Part shown: piece by piece, positions 31,635-40,270 of the stretch
Layout of the letters: each line of letters opens with the position of its first letter
How positions within the stretch are numbered: the stretch's first letter is position 1
DNA from: Streptomyces humi
GTDB taxonomy: Bacteria > Actinomycetota > Actinomycetes > Streptomycetales > Streptomycetaceae
DNA length: 48,220 bases
Assembly (NCBI RefSeq): GCF_001005085.2
Contig: NZ_LBMU02000019.1
Location: 1 to 48,220, forward strand
Reading direction: 5' to 3'
The notes under the pieces: generated by a model
What the model was told of the DNA's origin: nothing
Databases searched by the model: none
What the model saw: the letters and a program-made list of their open reading frames with translations, nothing else
Translations under genes and position numbers: made by a program

Positions 31635-32570
31635 ATGACTCAGTCGCACCCCAGGATCAGCAAGGCTGTCATTCCCGCGGCAGGCCTCGGCACCCGGTTC
31701 CTGCCGGCCACCAAGGCCACTCCCAAGGAGATGCTGCCGGTCGTCGACAAGCCGGCGATCCAGTACGTGGTCGAGGAGGCCGTGTCGGCGGGGCTCGACG
31801 ACGTCCTCATGATCACCGGACGCAACAAGCGTCCCCTGGAGGACCACTTCGACCGCAACTACGAGCTGGAGTCGGCCCTCCAGAAGAAGGGCGACGCCCA
31901 CCGGCTCGCCAAGGTGCAGGAGTCCAGCGACCTCGCCACCATGCACTACGTCCGTCAGGGTGACCCCAGGGGCCTCGGCCACGCCGTGCTGTGCGCGGCC
32001 CCGCACGTCGGCCACGAGCCCTTCGCCGTACTCCTCGGCGACGACCTGATCGACCCCCGCGACCCGCTGCTCCAGCGCATGATCGAGGTCCAGGAGCGGC
32101 ACGGCGGCAGCGTGATCGCACTCATGGAGGTCGACCCGGAGCAGATCCATCTCTACGGCTGCGCCGCCGTGGAGACCACCGTCGACGGCGATGTCGTCAG
32201 GGTGACCGGTCTGGTGGAGAAGCCCGAGGCGGCGGATGCCCCGTCCAACTACGCGATCATCGGCCGGTACGTCCTCGACCCGCACATCTTCGACATACTG
32301 CGGCGCACCGAGCCGGGCCGCGGCGGCGAGATCCAGCTCACCGACGCCCTCCAGCAGCTCGCCCAGACGTATTCGTCAGCGGCTTCCGCCGCGGGGAAGG
32401 CCGGCGGCCCGGTGCACGGCGTCGTCTTCAAGGGCCGCCGCTATGACACCGGAGACCGTGGCGACTACCTGCGTGCCATTGTCAGACTCGCGTGCGAACG
32501 TGAAGACCTGGGACCGGACTTCCGGACCTGGCTTCGCAGTTACGTAGCCGAGGAGATGCAGCAGAGTTGA
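31635..32570 (+). CDS. galU: UTP-glucose-1-phosphate uridylyltransferase
   Basis: A 311-aa nucleotidyltransferase that makes UDP-glucose from UTP and glucose 1-phosphate, for envelope sugars and glycogen-like polymers. [25 protein letters not shown] is the nucleotide-binding signature (its [11 protein letters not shown] core). [18 protein letters not shown] and GGEIQLTDA are conserved downstream. ATG 31635 has AAGG 8 bases upstream; TAAGGT just before it hints at a very short leader. It overlaps the next gene by TTGA, beginning the glp/moco operon. Confidence 0.95.
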   Translation: MTQSHPRISKAVIPAAGLGTRFLPATKATPKEMLPVVDKPAIQYVVEEAVSAGLDDVLMITGRNKRPLEDHFDRNYELESALQKKGDAHRLAKVQESSDLATMHYVRQGDPRGLGHAVLCAAPHVGHEPFAVLLGDDLIDPRDPLLQRMIEVQERHGGSVIALMEVDPEQIHLYGCAAVETTVDGDVVRVTGLVEKPEAADAPSNYAIIGRYVLDPHIFDILRRTEPGRGGEIQLTDALQQLAQTYSSAASAAGKAGGPVHGVVFKGRRYDTGDRGDYLRAIVRLACEREDLGPDFRTWLRSYVAEEMQQS

Positions 32571-33889
32571 GCAGCGCCGCGACCCGCCCCGCCGGCCAGG
32601 ACCACCTGTGGTCGGTGGACGAGCACCTGGAGGACATCCTCTCGACCGTCCGCCCCCTGGAACCCATCGAGCTGCAACTCCTCGACGCCCAGGACTGCGT
32701 CCTGGTCGACGACGTCACGGTGCCGGTCTCGCTGCCGCCGTTCGACAACAGCTCCATGGACGGGTACGCGGTCCGGGTCACGGACGTGGCGGGCGCGAGC
32801 GAGGAGTTCCCGGCCGTCCTGGAGGTCGTCGGGGACGTCGCGGCGGGCGCGGCCGAGCTGACCCCCGTCGGTCCCGGCCAGGCGGCCCGCATCATGACCG
32901 GGGCCCCGCTGCCGCCCGGTGCGGAGGCCGTCGTCCCCGTGGAGTGGACCGACGGCGGACTCGGCGAGGGGCCGGTCACCGGGATGCGGGCACGCAGCCT
33001 CGCGCCCGAGGGCGCCCGCGGGCAGGTGCGCGTGCACCGGCCGGCCGAGGCACGCGCGCACGTGCGCGCCCGCAGCAGCGACGTGAAGGCGGGCGACCTC
33101 GCCCTGGAGGCGGGCACCGTCCTCGGCCCGCCGCAGATCGCCCTGCTCGCCGCGGTCGGCCACGGCACGGTGCGGGTGCGCCCGCGCCCGCGCGTGGTCG
33201 TCGTGTCCACCGGCAGCGAACTCGTCCAGCCCGGCGAGGCGCTGGGCCCCGGCCAGATCTACGACTCCAACAGCTTCGCCCTGACCGCCGCCGCGCGGGA
33301 CGCGGGCGCCATCGCCTACCGGGTGGGCGCCGTCGTGGACGACGCCGACACGCTGCGCTCCACCATCGAGGACCAGCTGGTCCGCGCCGACCTCCTGGTC
33401 ACCACCGGCGGGGTGAGCGTGGGCGCGTACGACGTCGTCAAGGAGGCGCTGGCACACGTCGGCGACGAGGACGAGGCGGGCGGCGGCATCGACTTCCGCA
33501 AGCTCGCCATGCAGCCCGGCAAACCCCAGGGCTTCGGCTCCATCGGTCCCGACCACACCCCGCTGCTGGCGCTGCCCGGCAACCCCGTGTCGTCGTACGT
33601 CTCCTTCGAGCTGTTCGTCCGACCCGTCATCCGCACCCTGATGGGCCTGGCCGACGTCCACCGGCCCCGCACCAGGGCCACGCTCACCGGCGCCCGGGCG
33701 CTGAGCTCCCCGGCGGGGCGCAGGCAGTTCCTGCGCGGCGCGTACGCCGACGGCGAGGTCACCGCCGTGGGCGGAGCCGGCTCGCACCTGGTCGCGGCCC
33801 TGGCCCGCGCCGACGCGCTGATCGTCGTACCCGAGGACGTGACGGCCGTGGAACCGGGCGACGAGGTCGAGGTCGTCCTGCTCGGCTAG
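32567..33889 (+). CDS. MoeA/gephyrin-like protein, probable Glp
   Basis: A 440-aa MoeA-family protein. [58 protein letters not shown] and [16 protein letters not shown] are complete, so it could insert molybdate into molybdopterin. However, the position galU-[this]-rimJ-[membrane protein] is that of corynebacterial Glp, a gephyrin-like protein that binds FtsZ and the receptor GlpR in cell division. MoaC and MogA genes follow directly, so a dual or purely cofactor role is also possible. The start is TTG 32567, overlapping the galU stop. Confidence 0.88.
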   Translation: MSSAATRPAGQDHLWSVDEHLEDILSTVRPLEPIELQLLDAQDCVLVDDVTVPVSLPPFDNSSMDGYAVRVTDVAGASEEFPAVLEVVGDVAAGAAELTPVGPGQAARIMTGAPLPPGAEAVVPVEWTDGGLGEGPVTGMRARSLAPEGARGQVRVHRPAEARAHVRARSSDVKAGDLALEAGTVLGPPQIALLAAVGHGTVRVRPRPRVVVVSTGSELVQPGEALGPGQIYDSNSFALTAAARDAGAIAYRVGAVVDDADTLRSTIEDQLVRADLLVTTGGVSVGAYDVVKEALAHVGDEDEAGGGIDFRKLAMQPGKPQGFGSIGPDHTPLLALPGNPVSSYVSFELFVRPVIRTLMGLADVHRPRTRATLTGARALSSPAGRRQFLRGAYADGEVTAVGGAGSHLVAALARADALIVVPEDVTAVEPGDEVEVVLLG

Positions 33890-34017
33890 CGGCCGCCCGG
33901 CGGTACCCCCGCGGGCGGTCCTGCCCGGTGGAGTGCGCCCGCTTGGCGGTACCGTGTCGCGCACAGCAGGCCCGAGCGCCGCACCGCGACGGGCCCGGAC
34001 CGGGAGCGCCACACAGC

Positions 34018-34530
34018 ATGACTGAGCCCTTCCGGGGGGAGACCCCCGGACCCCCTGTTCCAGAGCGTCTGACGCACATCGACGACGCGGGCGCCGCCCG
34101 CATGGTCGACGTGTCCGGAAAGGACGTGACCGCGCGCACCGCCCGCGCGAGCGGACGTGTCCTCGTCTCGCCCCGCGTGGTCGAGCTGCTGCGCGGCGAG
34201 GGCGTTCCCAAGGGCGACGCCCTGGCCACCGCGCGCATCGCCGGGATCATGGGTGCCAAGCGCACCCCCGACCTGATCCCGCTGTGCCACCCCTTGTCGG
34301 TCTCCGGTGTGAAACTGGATCTGTCGGTCGCGGACGACGCGGTGGAGATCGTGGCCACCGTGAAGACGACGGACCGCACGGGCGTCGAGATGGAGGCCCT
34401 CACGGCGGTCTCCGTCGCGGCTCTCACCGTGATCGACATGGTCAAGGCGGTCGACAAGGGAGCGGTCATCACGGACGTACGCGTGGAGGAGAAGACGGGC
34501 GGCAAGTCGGGCGACTGGAGCCGGGCGTGA
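34018..34530 (+). CDS. moaC: Cyclic pyranopterin monophosphate synthase MoaC
   Basis: A 170-aa MoaC enzyme that converts the 3',8-cyclo-GTP intermediate to cyclic pyranopterin monophosphate in molybdenum cofactor synthesis. [24 protein letters not shown] and [20 protein letters not shown] with DMVKAVDK are the family blocks, including the catalytic Lys and His regions. ATG 34018 starts the gene; GGGAG lies 11 bases upstream. It overlaps mogA by GTGA. A 128-bp gap separates it from glp, so it may have its own promoter. Confidence 0.95.
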   Translation: MTEPFRGETPGPPVPERLTHIDDAGAARMVDVSGKDVTARTARASGRVLVSPRVVELLRGEGVPKGDALATARIAGIMGAKRTPDLIPLCHPLSVSGVKLDLSVADDAVEIVATVKTTDRTGVEMEALTAVSVAALTVIDMVKAVDKGAVITDVRVEEKTGGKSGDWSRA

Positions 34531-35054
34531 CCGGCGCGCCGGCGGCCGGCCGTGCGCCGTACCGGGCGCTGGTCGTGACCGCCTCCAACCGGGCCGCCGC
34601 CGGCGTCTACGAGGACCGGGGCGGTCCGCTGGTCGCGGCCGGCCTCGCGAGCCTCGGGTTCGCCGTGGACGGGCCGCGGGTGGTGCCCGACGGGGACCCC
34701 GTGCGGGCCGAGCTGCGGGCGGCGGCCGACGCCGGCTACGACGTCGTCGTCACCACCGGCGGCACCGGCGTCTCGCCCACCGACCGCACCCCCGAGGCGA
34801 CCCGCGCGGTGATCGACTACGAGGTCCCGGGCATCGCGGAGGCCGTCCGGGCGTTCGGCCGGGAGAAGGTGCCCACCGCCGCGCTCTCCCGGGGCCTGGC
34901 CGGAGTGGCGGGCCGGACACTGATCGTCAACCTCCCGGGGTCCACCGGCGGGGTGCGGGACGGTCTCGCCGTCCTGGAGCCGCTGCTGGCACACGCCGTC
35001 GACCAGATCCGCGGCGGCGACCACCCCGGGACCGGCAGTGGGGGTGCGAGCTGA
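34527..35054 (+). CDS. mogA: Molybdopterin adenylyltransferase (MogA/MoaB family)
   Basis: A 175-aa protein that adenylates molybdopterin before metal insertion. [19 protein letters not shown] at the start, [19 protein letters not shown] in the middle and [16 protein letters not shown] near the end are diagnostic. GTG 34527 overlaps the moaC stop and has GGAG 7 bases upstream. With moaC and the MoeA-like gene, three molybdenum-cofactor steps are encoded together here; moaA and moaE/D are elsewhere. Confidence 0.92.
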   Translation: MTGAPAAGRAPYRALVVTASNRAAAGVYEDRGGPLVAAGLASLGFAVDGPRVVPDGDPVRAELRAAADAGYDVVVTTGGTGVSPTDRTPEATRAVIDYEVPGIAEAVRAFGREKVPTAALSRGLAGVAGRTLIVNLPGSTGGVRDGLAVLEPLLAHAVDQIRGGDHPGTGSGGAS

Positions 35055-35071
35055 ACAGCCCATCCTGGCCC

Positions 35072-35746
35072 GTGGTGCTGGTGGACGGCGATGTCGTCCT
35101 GCGGCCCATAAAACTGCGCGACCAGCGGGCCTGGCGCGAGGTCAACCGGCGCAACCGGGACTGGCTGCGCCCGTGGGAGGCGACCATTCCGCCGCCCACG
35201 CCCAGCGGGCCGGTCACGCATCGTCCGACCTACCGGCAGATGGTCCGGCACCTGCGTTCCGAGGCGAACGCGGGCCGCATGCTGCCCTTCGTCATCGAGT
35301 ACCAGGGGCGGCTGGTGGGCCAGCTGACGGTCGCCGGGATCACCTGGGGGTCGATGTGCTCGGGGCACGTCGGTTACTGGGTCGACCAGTCGATGGCCGG
35401 CCGCGGGGTGATGCCGACCGCCGTCGCGCTCGTGGTGGACCACTGTTTCCGCGCCGTCGGCCTGCACCGCATCGAGGTCTGCATTCGCCCCGAGAACCGG
35501 CCCAGCCGCCGGGTGGTGGAGAAACTCGGATTCCGCGAGGAGGGGCTGCGGCCGCGTTATCTCCACATCGACGGAGCCTGGCGGGACCACCTCGTCTTCG
35601 CCCTGACCGCCGAGGAGGTGCCCGACGGGCTGCTCGCGCGCTGGCAGCGGGCACGTGCGCGGAGCGCGTCCGCGAAGACGCCGGGCACGGCGGGCGGCCC
35701 GAACGGGCCGCGGAATCCGCAGAACACCCCGGGGAATCCCGGCTAG
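35072..35746 (+). CDS. rimJ: RimJ/RimL-type GNAT acetyltransferase
   Basis: A GNAT N-acetyltransferase of the RimJ/RimL group (224 aa from GTG 35072). VLRPIKLRDQRAWREVNRRN and WLRPWEAT open the fold. GYWVDQSMAGRGVMPTAVAL is the acetyl-CoA site, and HRIEVCIRPENRPSRRVVEKLGF is the closing motif. In frame upstream, CTG 35051 would begin LNSPSWPVV; it overlaps the mogA TGA and has a GGGGG run before it, so a CTG start is possible. The gene name follows its position in the conserved galU-glp-rimJ-glpR locus. The Gly/Pro/Asn-rich tail after residue 200 is low complexity. Confidence 0.9.
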   Translation: MVLVDGDVVLRPIKLRDQRAWREVNRRNRDWLRPWEATIPPPTPSGPVTHRPTYRQMVRHLRSEANAGRMLPFVIEYQGRLVGQLTVAGITWGSMCSGHVGYWVDQSMAGRGVMPTAVALVVDHCFRAVGLHRIEVCIRPENRPSRRVVEKLGFREEGLRPRYLHIDGAWRDHLVFALTAEEVPDGLLARWQRARARSASAKTPGTAGGPNGPRNPQNTPGNPG

Positions 35747-35931
35747 CCCGGAAAATGGAATACGTGTTCGAAATTGATCGGTTGGTGACCGTCTCGGGGC
35801 AATGAATTCTCAGCTCCGACGGCCTGCTGATCGCATCGGTCACAAAAAAAGCTCGAAATATCAGCCGGATCGTGCGACACACCGGCGCAATTGGCAGATG
35901 GCCCCACGCAAACCCCTCTACCGTGTGAGGC

Positions 35932-37248
35932 GTGAGCAGCAGCGGCCTCATCTACGCAGTCATTGTCGGGGCCTGGGCCGCCTACTTGGTGCCGATGTGG
36001 CTCCGTAGGCAGGACGAGCTGAACGAGGCCCGTCCGACGGAACGCTTCAGCACCGCCATCCGGCTGCTGTCCGGACGGGCGGGGATGGAGCGTCGGTACG
36101 CCAGGGACCTCAGGGCGCGCTCCGCCTCGGAGGGGGAGCAGGGCGCCGGTGAAGCGGACGCCGTCACCGACTCGGTGGACGTCCGGGCCTTCGCCATGCC
36201 CCCGACCCGCCGTCAGGTCCGGGCGGACGCCCAGCCGGAGAGGGTGCCGGAGACATCCGGGCACCATGAACCCGCCCGCGACCGGCAGGCCGCGCCGACG
36301 GCCGGCTCCCCGTCCGCGCAGGCGCGTCAGGGGAGCGGCACGGCCGCCTCCGGACCCGCCCAGGCACCGGCCTCCGCACCGGCCCAGGCATCCGCCTCCG
36401 TACCGGCCCAGGCATCCGCCTCCGCACCGGACTCCGCGCGCAAGCGGGTTCCGGCGGCCCGACGCGCACCCTCGGCGCAGACGGCGGCAGCACGCGCCCA
36501 GCGCTCGAAGGCGCTCGCGCGCCGTCGGCGCACCACCGTGCTGCTCTTCGTCGCCTTCACGCTGGGCGCGATCGTCGCCGCCGTCGGCGGGCTGGCCTTC
36601 CTGTGGGCGCCCGGTGTGCCCGCCGTGATGCTCAGCACGTACATCGCCTACCTGCGCACCCAGGAACGGCGCCGCTTCGCCTACCAGATGGACCGGCGTC
36701 AGGCCGAGGCCGCCGCACAGCGGTTGCGTGAACGGCAGCCGCGGCGGCGCGCACCCCTCGACCCCGGCGCGGCCGCCGACGAACCGGACGAGGGCCCGGC
36801 GGCCGGGACCGACCCCGGGCTGTCCGCGCTCGCCGCGGACCGGCGCGCCCTGGTGGAGCAGACCGACCACGCCGAATGGGTCGACCAGCAGCGGGAGCGG
36901 CAGCGCAAGCCCGGACAGGGCGACAGCTGGGACCCGGTGCCGGTGCCCCTGCCGACGTACGTGACCGCGCCGGTCGCGCCGCGCGCCACCTCCGACGTGG
37001 ACCTCGGGGCGCCCGACGCGTGGAGCTCGGCGCGGTCCAGCTCCGTCGCACCGGAGCAGGAGTCGAGGCCGGCGGCGCCGGAGGCCGAGGCGCAGGAGCC
37101 CGCTACCGAGGACGACCGGCCGGCCGAGGCCGACGGCCGTACCGACGCGCGCCGGGCGGCGTCCGCCCGCCGGGCGCGGGAGCGCGGCCGCACCCCGCTC
37201 TTCGACCAGTACGAGGACGGCGAGCGCCCGCGCGCGGCCAACGAGTGA
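35932..37248 (+). CDS. sepX: Membrane protein SepX / GlpR (division-septum protein)
   Basis: A 438-aa actinobacterial membrane protein. One helix lies at the N-terminus (about residues 5-23, GLIYAVIVGAWAAYLVPMWL), two more at about 201-241 (VLLFVAFTLGAIVAAVGG, then FLWAPGVPAVMLSTYIAYL), and a long Ala/Pro/Gln-rich segment (about 135-170) separates them. This layout and the position after rimJ identify it as SepX of Streptomyces, needed for normal septa and sporulation. It corresponds to corynebacterial GlpR, the receptor of gephyrin-like Glp. The GTG start has only GAGG next to it, and TACCGT (35919) suggests a leaderless transcript. The 185-bp gap before it is AT-rich with an A7 run. Confidence 0.88.
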   Translation: MSSSGLIYAVIVGAWAAYLVPMWLRRQDELNEARPTERFSTAIRLLSGRAGMERRYARDLRARSASEGEQGAGEADAVTDSVDVRAFAMPPTRRQVRADAQPERVPETSGHHEPARDRQAAPTAGSPSAQARQGSGTAASGPAQAPASAPAQASASVPAQASASAPDSARKRVPAARRAPSAQTAAARAQRSKALARRRRTTVLLFVAFTLGAIVAAVGGLAFLWAPGVPAVMLSTYIAYLRTQERRRFAYQMDRRQAEAAAQRLRERQPRRRAPLDPGAAADEPDEGPAAGTDPGLSALAADRRALVEQTDHAEWVDQQRERQRKPGQGDSWDPVPVPLPTYVTAPVAPRATSDVDLGAPDAWSSARSSSVAPEQESRPAAPEAEAQEPATEDDRPAEADGRTDARRAASARRARERGRTPLFDQYEDGERPRAANE

Positions 37249-37350
37249 TCCGCGGCGGTCCCGGGAGACCCTCGGGGCCGCGGTCCTGACCAGTCAGGGA
37301 ACGGATTTCCAAGCACCCCGAACGGGATGCTAGAGTTTCACTCGTTGCAA

Positions 37351-37424
37351 GGGCCTGTGGCGCAGTCCGGTAGCGCACCTCGTTCGCATCGAGGGGGCCA
37401 GGGGTTCAAATCCCCTCAGGTCCA
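37351..37424 (+). tRNA. tRNA-Ala (anticodon CGC)
   Basis: The cloverleaf is complete: acceptor GGGCCTG/CAGGTCC, D stem GCGC/GCGC, anticodon stem CCTCG/CGAGG with loop TTCGCAT, and T arm AGGGG-TTCAAAT-CCCCT. The anticodon CGC reads GCG alanine codons, and G3.U70 in the acceptor stem is the alanine identity pair. CCA is not fully encoded. A TAGAGT box at 37331 is a likely -10. Confidence 0.97.
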
Positions 37425-37436
37425 CTGCACAACTGT

Positions 37437-37497
37437 TCCCGAGTTCACTCGGGAGCGGTTGACGAGATCCCGCCGATCTTCACGATCGGTCGGGATC
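37437..37497 (+). terminator. Double hairpin terminator after tRNA-Ala
   Basis: Hairpin 1 is TCCCGAG-TTCA-CTCGGGA (37437-37454). Hairpin 2 is GATCCCGCCGATC pairing with GATCGG(T)CGGGATC around TTCAC (37466-37497), with one bulged T, followed by TTCGTCGTTT. Confidence 0.8.
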
Positions 37498-37824
37498 TTC
37501 GTCGTTTCCGGGGCGAGTTCGAGCGGAGCGACGGCGCGACCCGGCGCCGGAGAAGCCGCCGACCCGGACGTGGGCCTCCCCCTCCCCCTCCCTCTCCCCC
37601 TGGCCCTGACCGACCGGGCCGAGGCGCTGCCGGCGGCGCGGGCCATGGACCTCGCCGGCCGCCCGCCGGCTCGCCGCACAGGCCGTGGCCTCGACGGCTG
37701 GGACGCCGTACCGCCGGCCGTGGAACGGATCGTGCCCCGCTCCACGGCAGTTGTCGTCGATCAGCTGGTGATCCGTAATGGTCTGTGACGTCCCGCCGAA
37801 CCACCGCCGATTGCGAGCCGCGCC
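37498..37824. other. Spacer with C-rich tract, no supported gene
   Basis: I see no gene here. A pyrimidine tract of C5-T units at about 37577-37605 would give at least four G-runs on the minus strand, so G-quadruplex formation is possible. The open frame crossing the tRNA into this region is an artefact. Confidence 0.5.
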
Positions 37825-40038
37825 ATGATCCCCAAACTGCCCTTGCACAGCCCCCGTTGGCGTGACCTCGACGGCGTGACGGCCGAGGAGGTGAGAGCGC
37901 TGCTGGCCGGCATGGCGTCAGGAGATGCCACCGGGAGCGGCGACGCGTGGTCGCGGACCTGGAAGGACCTGGCCGGCGGCCTTGTCGACGACGGAACTGT
38001 CCTCGACGGCGCCTATGCCGCCCTGCCCCATCTCGTCGAGGCGGCGGCGGCCCTGCCCCCGGACCGGACCGCGGATCTCTGGGTGGACCTGGGGATCATC
38101 GTGACCGCGGAGGACCGGCCCCCCGTCCCCGACGATCTGGCGGCCGGGTTCGACGCCGCGCTCCCGCTGGCCGAACAGGCCGCCGTACGAAGCCTCCTGG
38201 CCGCCGACGCGCCCGCCGAGGACCGCACCTCCCTCGCGCTGTCCTGCCTCGCCTTCGCCGGTCACCACATCGCCACGGCGCTGTGGTCCCTCCGGCCACA
38301 GGACGGATACCTCTCGCTGTGCTGCCCCGGGTGCGAGAGCGACACCGAGATACCCGACTTCTTCACGGACCCGGTGCGTCCGCCCCTCGACGCCCCGCGG
38401 TTGCCCGAGCCCGCACGGGACCGTCCCGGGACGCACCCGTGGGGTGCGGTCGCCACCGCGCTGCGCGAGGAGGACCTGGGGGAGGGGTGGGAGCCCTTCC
38501 TGCGGGTGGCCCGCGACACCGCGGCGGCCGGAGTGCACCCCGCGACGCCGGGCCGGGCCGCCCTGTGCCTGGTCGCCGCCGTGGTCGCGGCCAAGGGCAC
38601 CCCGCGGGAGGCGGGGCGCCGACGGGCCCGCGAACTGATGCTGCTCACCGGGTACTTCAGCTGCTGGGACTGCGAGCGGACCTGGACGATCGCCGACGGC
38701 CTGGCAGAGCACCCGGACGGCGCGCACCCGCGGGACCACGGGACCGGGCAGCGGACGGACGCCGACCGTCCGGCTCCCACGGCGACACCGGCGGCGGCCG
38801 GTCCGACGGGCGCGCTGCCTACCCGCCTTCGGCGGGAGGGGAGGGCGCTGCTCACGGCCGACGGCACAGCCTGGGCCCACCTGACGGTGTTCTCCGGCCC
38901 TGCACCCGATCCCGTGCCCGATCCCGTGCCTGGCCCCACTGCCGAGTCCATCAGTACCGACTCCTTCAGTGCCGGCTCCTTCAGTGCCGGCTCCTTCGAC
39001 GCGGGCTCCACCAGTGCCGGCTCCTTCGACGCGGGCTCCACCAGTACCGGCTCCTTCGACGCCGACTCCATCAGTACCGGCTCCATCCGTGGCGTCGACT
39101 CGCTGACGGTCCTGGCCCGGCCCGGTCAGCCCGTGCTCGTCGCCGGTGCCGGTGCCGGTGCCGGGGGCGCGGTGTTCCTGTGGGATCCGGCCGACGGCGG
39201 GCTCGTCCGCGACCCGCTGCCGGGGCGTCCCGGGTGTCCCGACCGGGTCCGCTCGATGACGGCCCTCCCGCTGCCCGACGGCCGCGTCCTGCTGGCGACC
39301 GGCGACGAGACGGGGACGATCGTCCTGTGGGACCCCGCCACCGGGCGGCCGGTCCGCGAACCGGCCGGCAACCCGCCCGGCGAGGTGGTCGGGATGTGCG
39401 CCGCGACCGTCCCCGACGGCCGGACCCTGCTCGTCACCGCCACCTCCCGGGGCGCGGTCCGGTCGTGGGATCCGGCCACCGGTGAGGCCGTCGGCCGCCT
39501 CAACCCCTACGGCAGCCCGATCCGGTCGATCACCGCCGTCCCGGTCTCCGCCGGCCATACGCTCGTCGTCGCCGCGGACACCGGGGGCGGCGTCCACGTG
39601 TGGGACCCGGCCGTCGACGACCCCTGGTCGCGGGGCGTGGCCGTGCAGTTGAACGGACGAGCCCTCGGCGGTGCCGTACACCGGGTGGCGGCCGTGGCGG
39701 CCGTGCCCGCACCGGACCGTGCGCTGCTGGCCACCGGAGACGACCAGGGCGTGGTCAGGCTGTGGGACCTGGCGACCGGTGACCCGGCCGGTGACGCCCT
39801 GCCCGCCTCGACGGGCACCGCCGGCCTCCAGGTCATGACCGCCACCGCGCTGCCCGACGGGCGCCGCGTGCTGGCCGTCGGCAGCGGTCTCGGGCGGCTG
39901 CGGGTATGGGAACCGGCGACCGGCACGGTGCAGCACATCGCCCTGGGCCTGGCGCCCACCTGTCTGGCCGCCACGGGCCCCGACCTGATCGTCGGACACG
40001 ACCGTGGAGCCTTCACGCTTCCGCTCACGGGACGGTGA
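37825..40038 (+). CDS. WD40-repeat protein with unknown cysteine-containing N-terminal domain
   Basis: A 737-aa protein. Residues 1-300 form a domain I do not recognise, with LCCPGCESDTEI (near 166) and YFSCWDCERTW (near 279), two CxxC pairs that could bind zinc. Residues 373-424 are a Ser/Gly/Ala repeat of five-residue units encoded by 15-bp DNA repeats. From about 430 there is a WD40-like propeller with WD signatures near residues 452, 501, 547, 592, 647 and 694 (FLWDPADG, VLWDPATG, RSWDPATG and similar). No signal peptide is seen. No start-decisive ribosome site is visible before ATG 37825. Standing between a tRNA and an IS remnant, it looks like accessory DNA. A role in interbacterial conflict is possible but not shown. 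Confidence 0.8.
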   Translation: MIPKLPLHSPRWRDLDGVTAEEVRALLAGMASGDATGSGDAWSRTWKDLAGGLVDDGTVLDGAYAALPHLVEAAAALPPDRTADLWVDLGIIVTAEDRPPVPDDLAAGFDAALPLAEQAAVRSLLAADAPAEDRTSLALSCLAFAGHHIATALWSLRPQDGYLSLCCPGCESDTEIPDFFTDPVRPPLDAPRLPEPARDRPGTHPWGAVATALREEDLGEGWEPFLRVARDTAAAGVHPATPGRAALCLVAAVVAAKGTPREAGRRRARELMLLTGYFSCWDCERTWTIADGLAEHPDGAHPRDHGTGQRTDADRPAPTATPAAAGPTGALPTRLRREGRALLTADGTAWAHLTVFSGPAPDPVPDPVPGPTAESISTDSFSAGSFSAGSFDAGSTSAGSFDAGSTSTGSFDADSISTGSIRGVDSLTVLARPGQPVLVAGAGAGAGGAVFLWDPADGGLVRDPLPGRPGCPDRVRSMTALPLPDGRVLLATGDETGTIVLWDPATGRPVREPAGNPPGEVVGMCAATVPDGRTLLVTATSRGAVRSWDPATGEAVGRLNPYGSPIRSITAVPVSAGHTLVVAADTGGGVHVWDPAVDDPWSRGVAVQLNGRALGGAVHRVAAVAAVPAPDRALLATGDDQGVVRLWDLATGDPAGDALPASTGTAGLQVMTATALPDGRRVLAVGSGLGRLRVWEPATGTVQHIALGLAPTCLAATGPDLIVGHDRGAFTLPLTGR

Positions 40039-40110
40039 AATCACCTGGTGGTGAGATCGCCGGGCGGTGAAATCACCAGGCGGCGACTCACCGGGTGGTG
40101 ACTCGGCCGG
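40033..40110. repeat. 16-bp tandem repeat that includes the WD40 gene stop codon
   Basis: Units CGGTGAAATCACCTGG, TGGTGAGATCGCCGGG and CGGTGAAATCACCAGG (16 bp each, from 40033) are followed by two 15-bp degenerate units to 40110. The TGA of the first unit is the stop of the WD40 gene, and TGA recurs in most units. Each unit is also a small dyad (GGTGA..TCACC). Confidence 0.85.
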
Positions 40111-40270
40111 GGCCCCCTCCGGCCCGCCTGGACGATGCAGCACCGCAGTGGACGGCCGCGCCGTGCGTCGCGGGGCCCGCGATTCCGTTGGAGAGGACCT
40201 GGTCACCAGGGCCCCCGGCAGCCCTCGTACGCTTCTCCGATCGCTCACTGCGGAGGAGACGACGGAACCG

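Noticed and set aside
37327..37788. Open frame crossing the tRNA
   Set aside because: Its N-terminal peptide is the tRNA gene in translation, a frequent false annotation.
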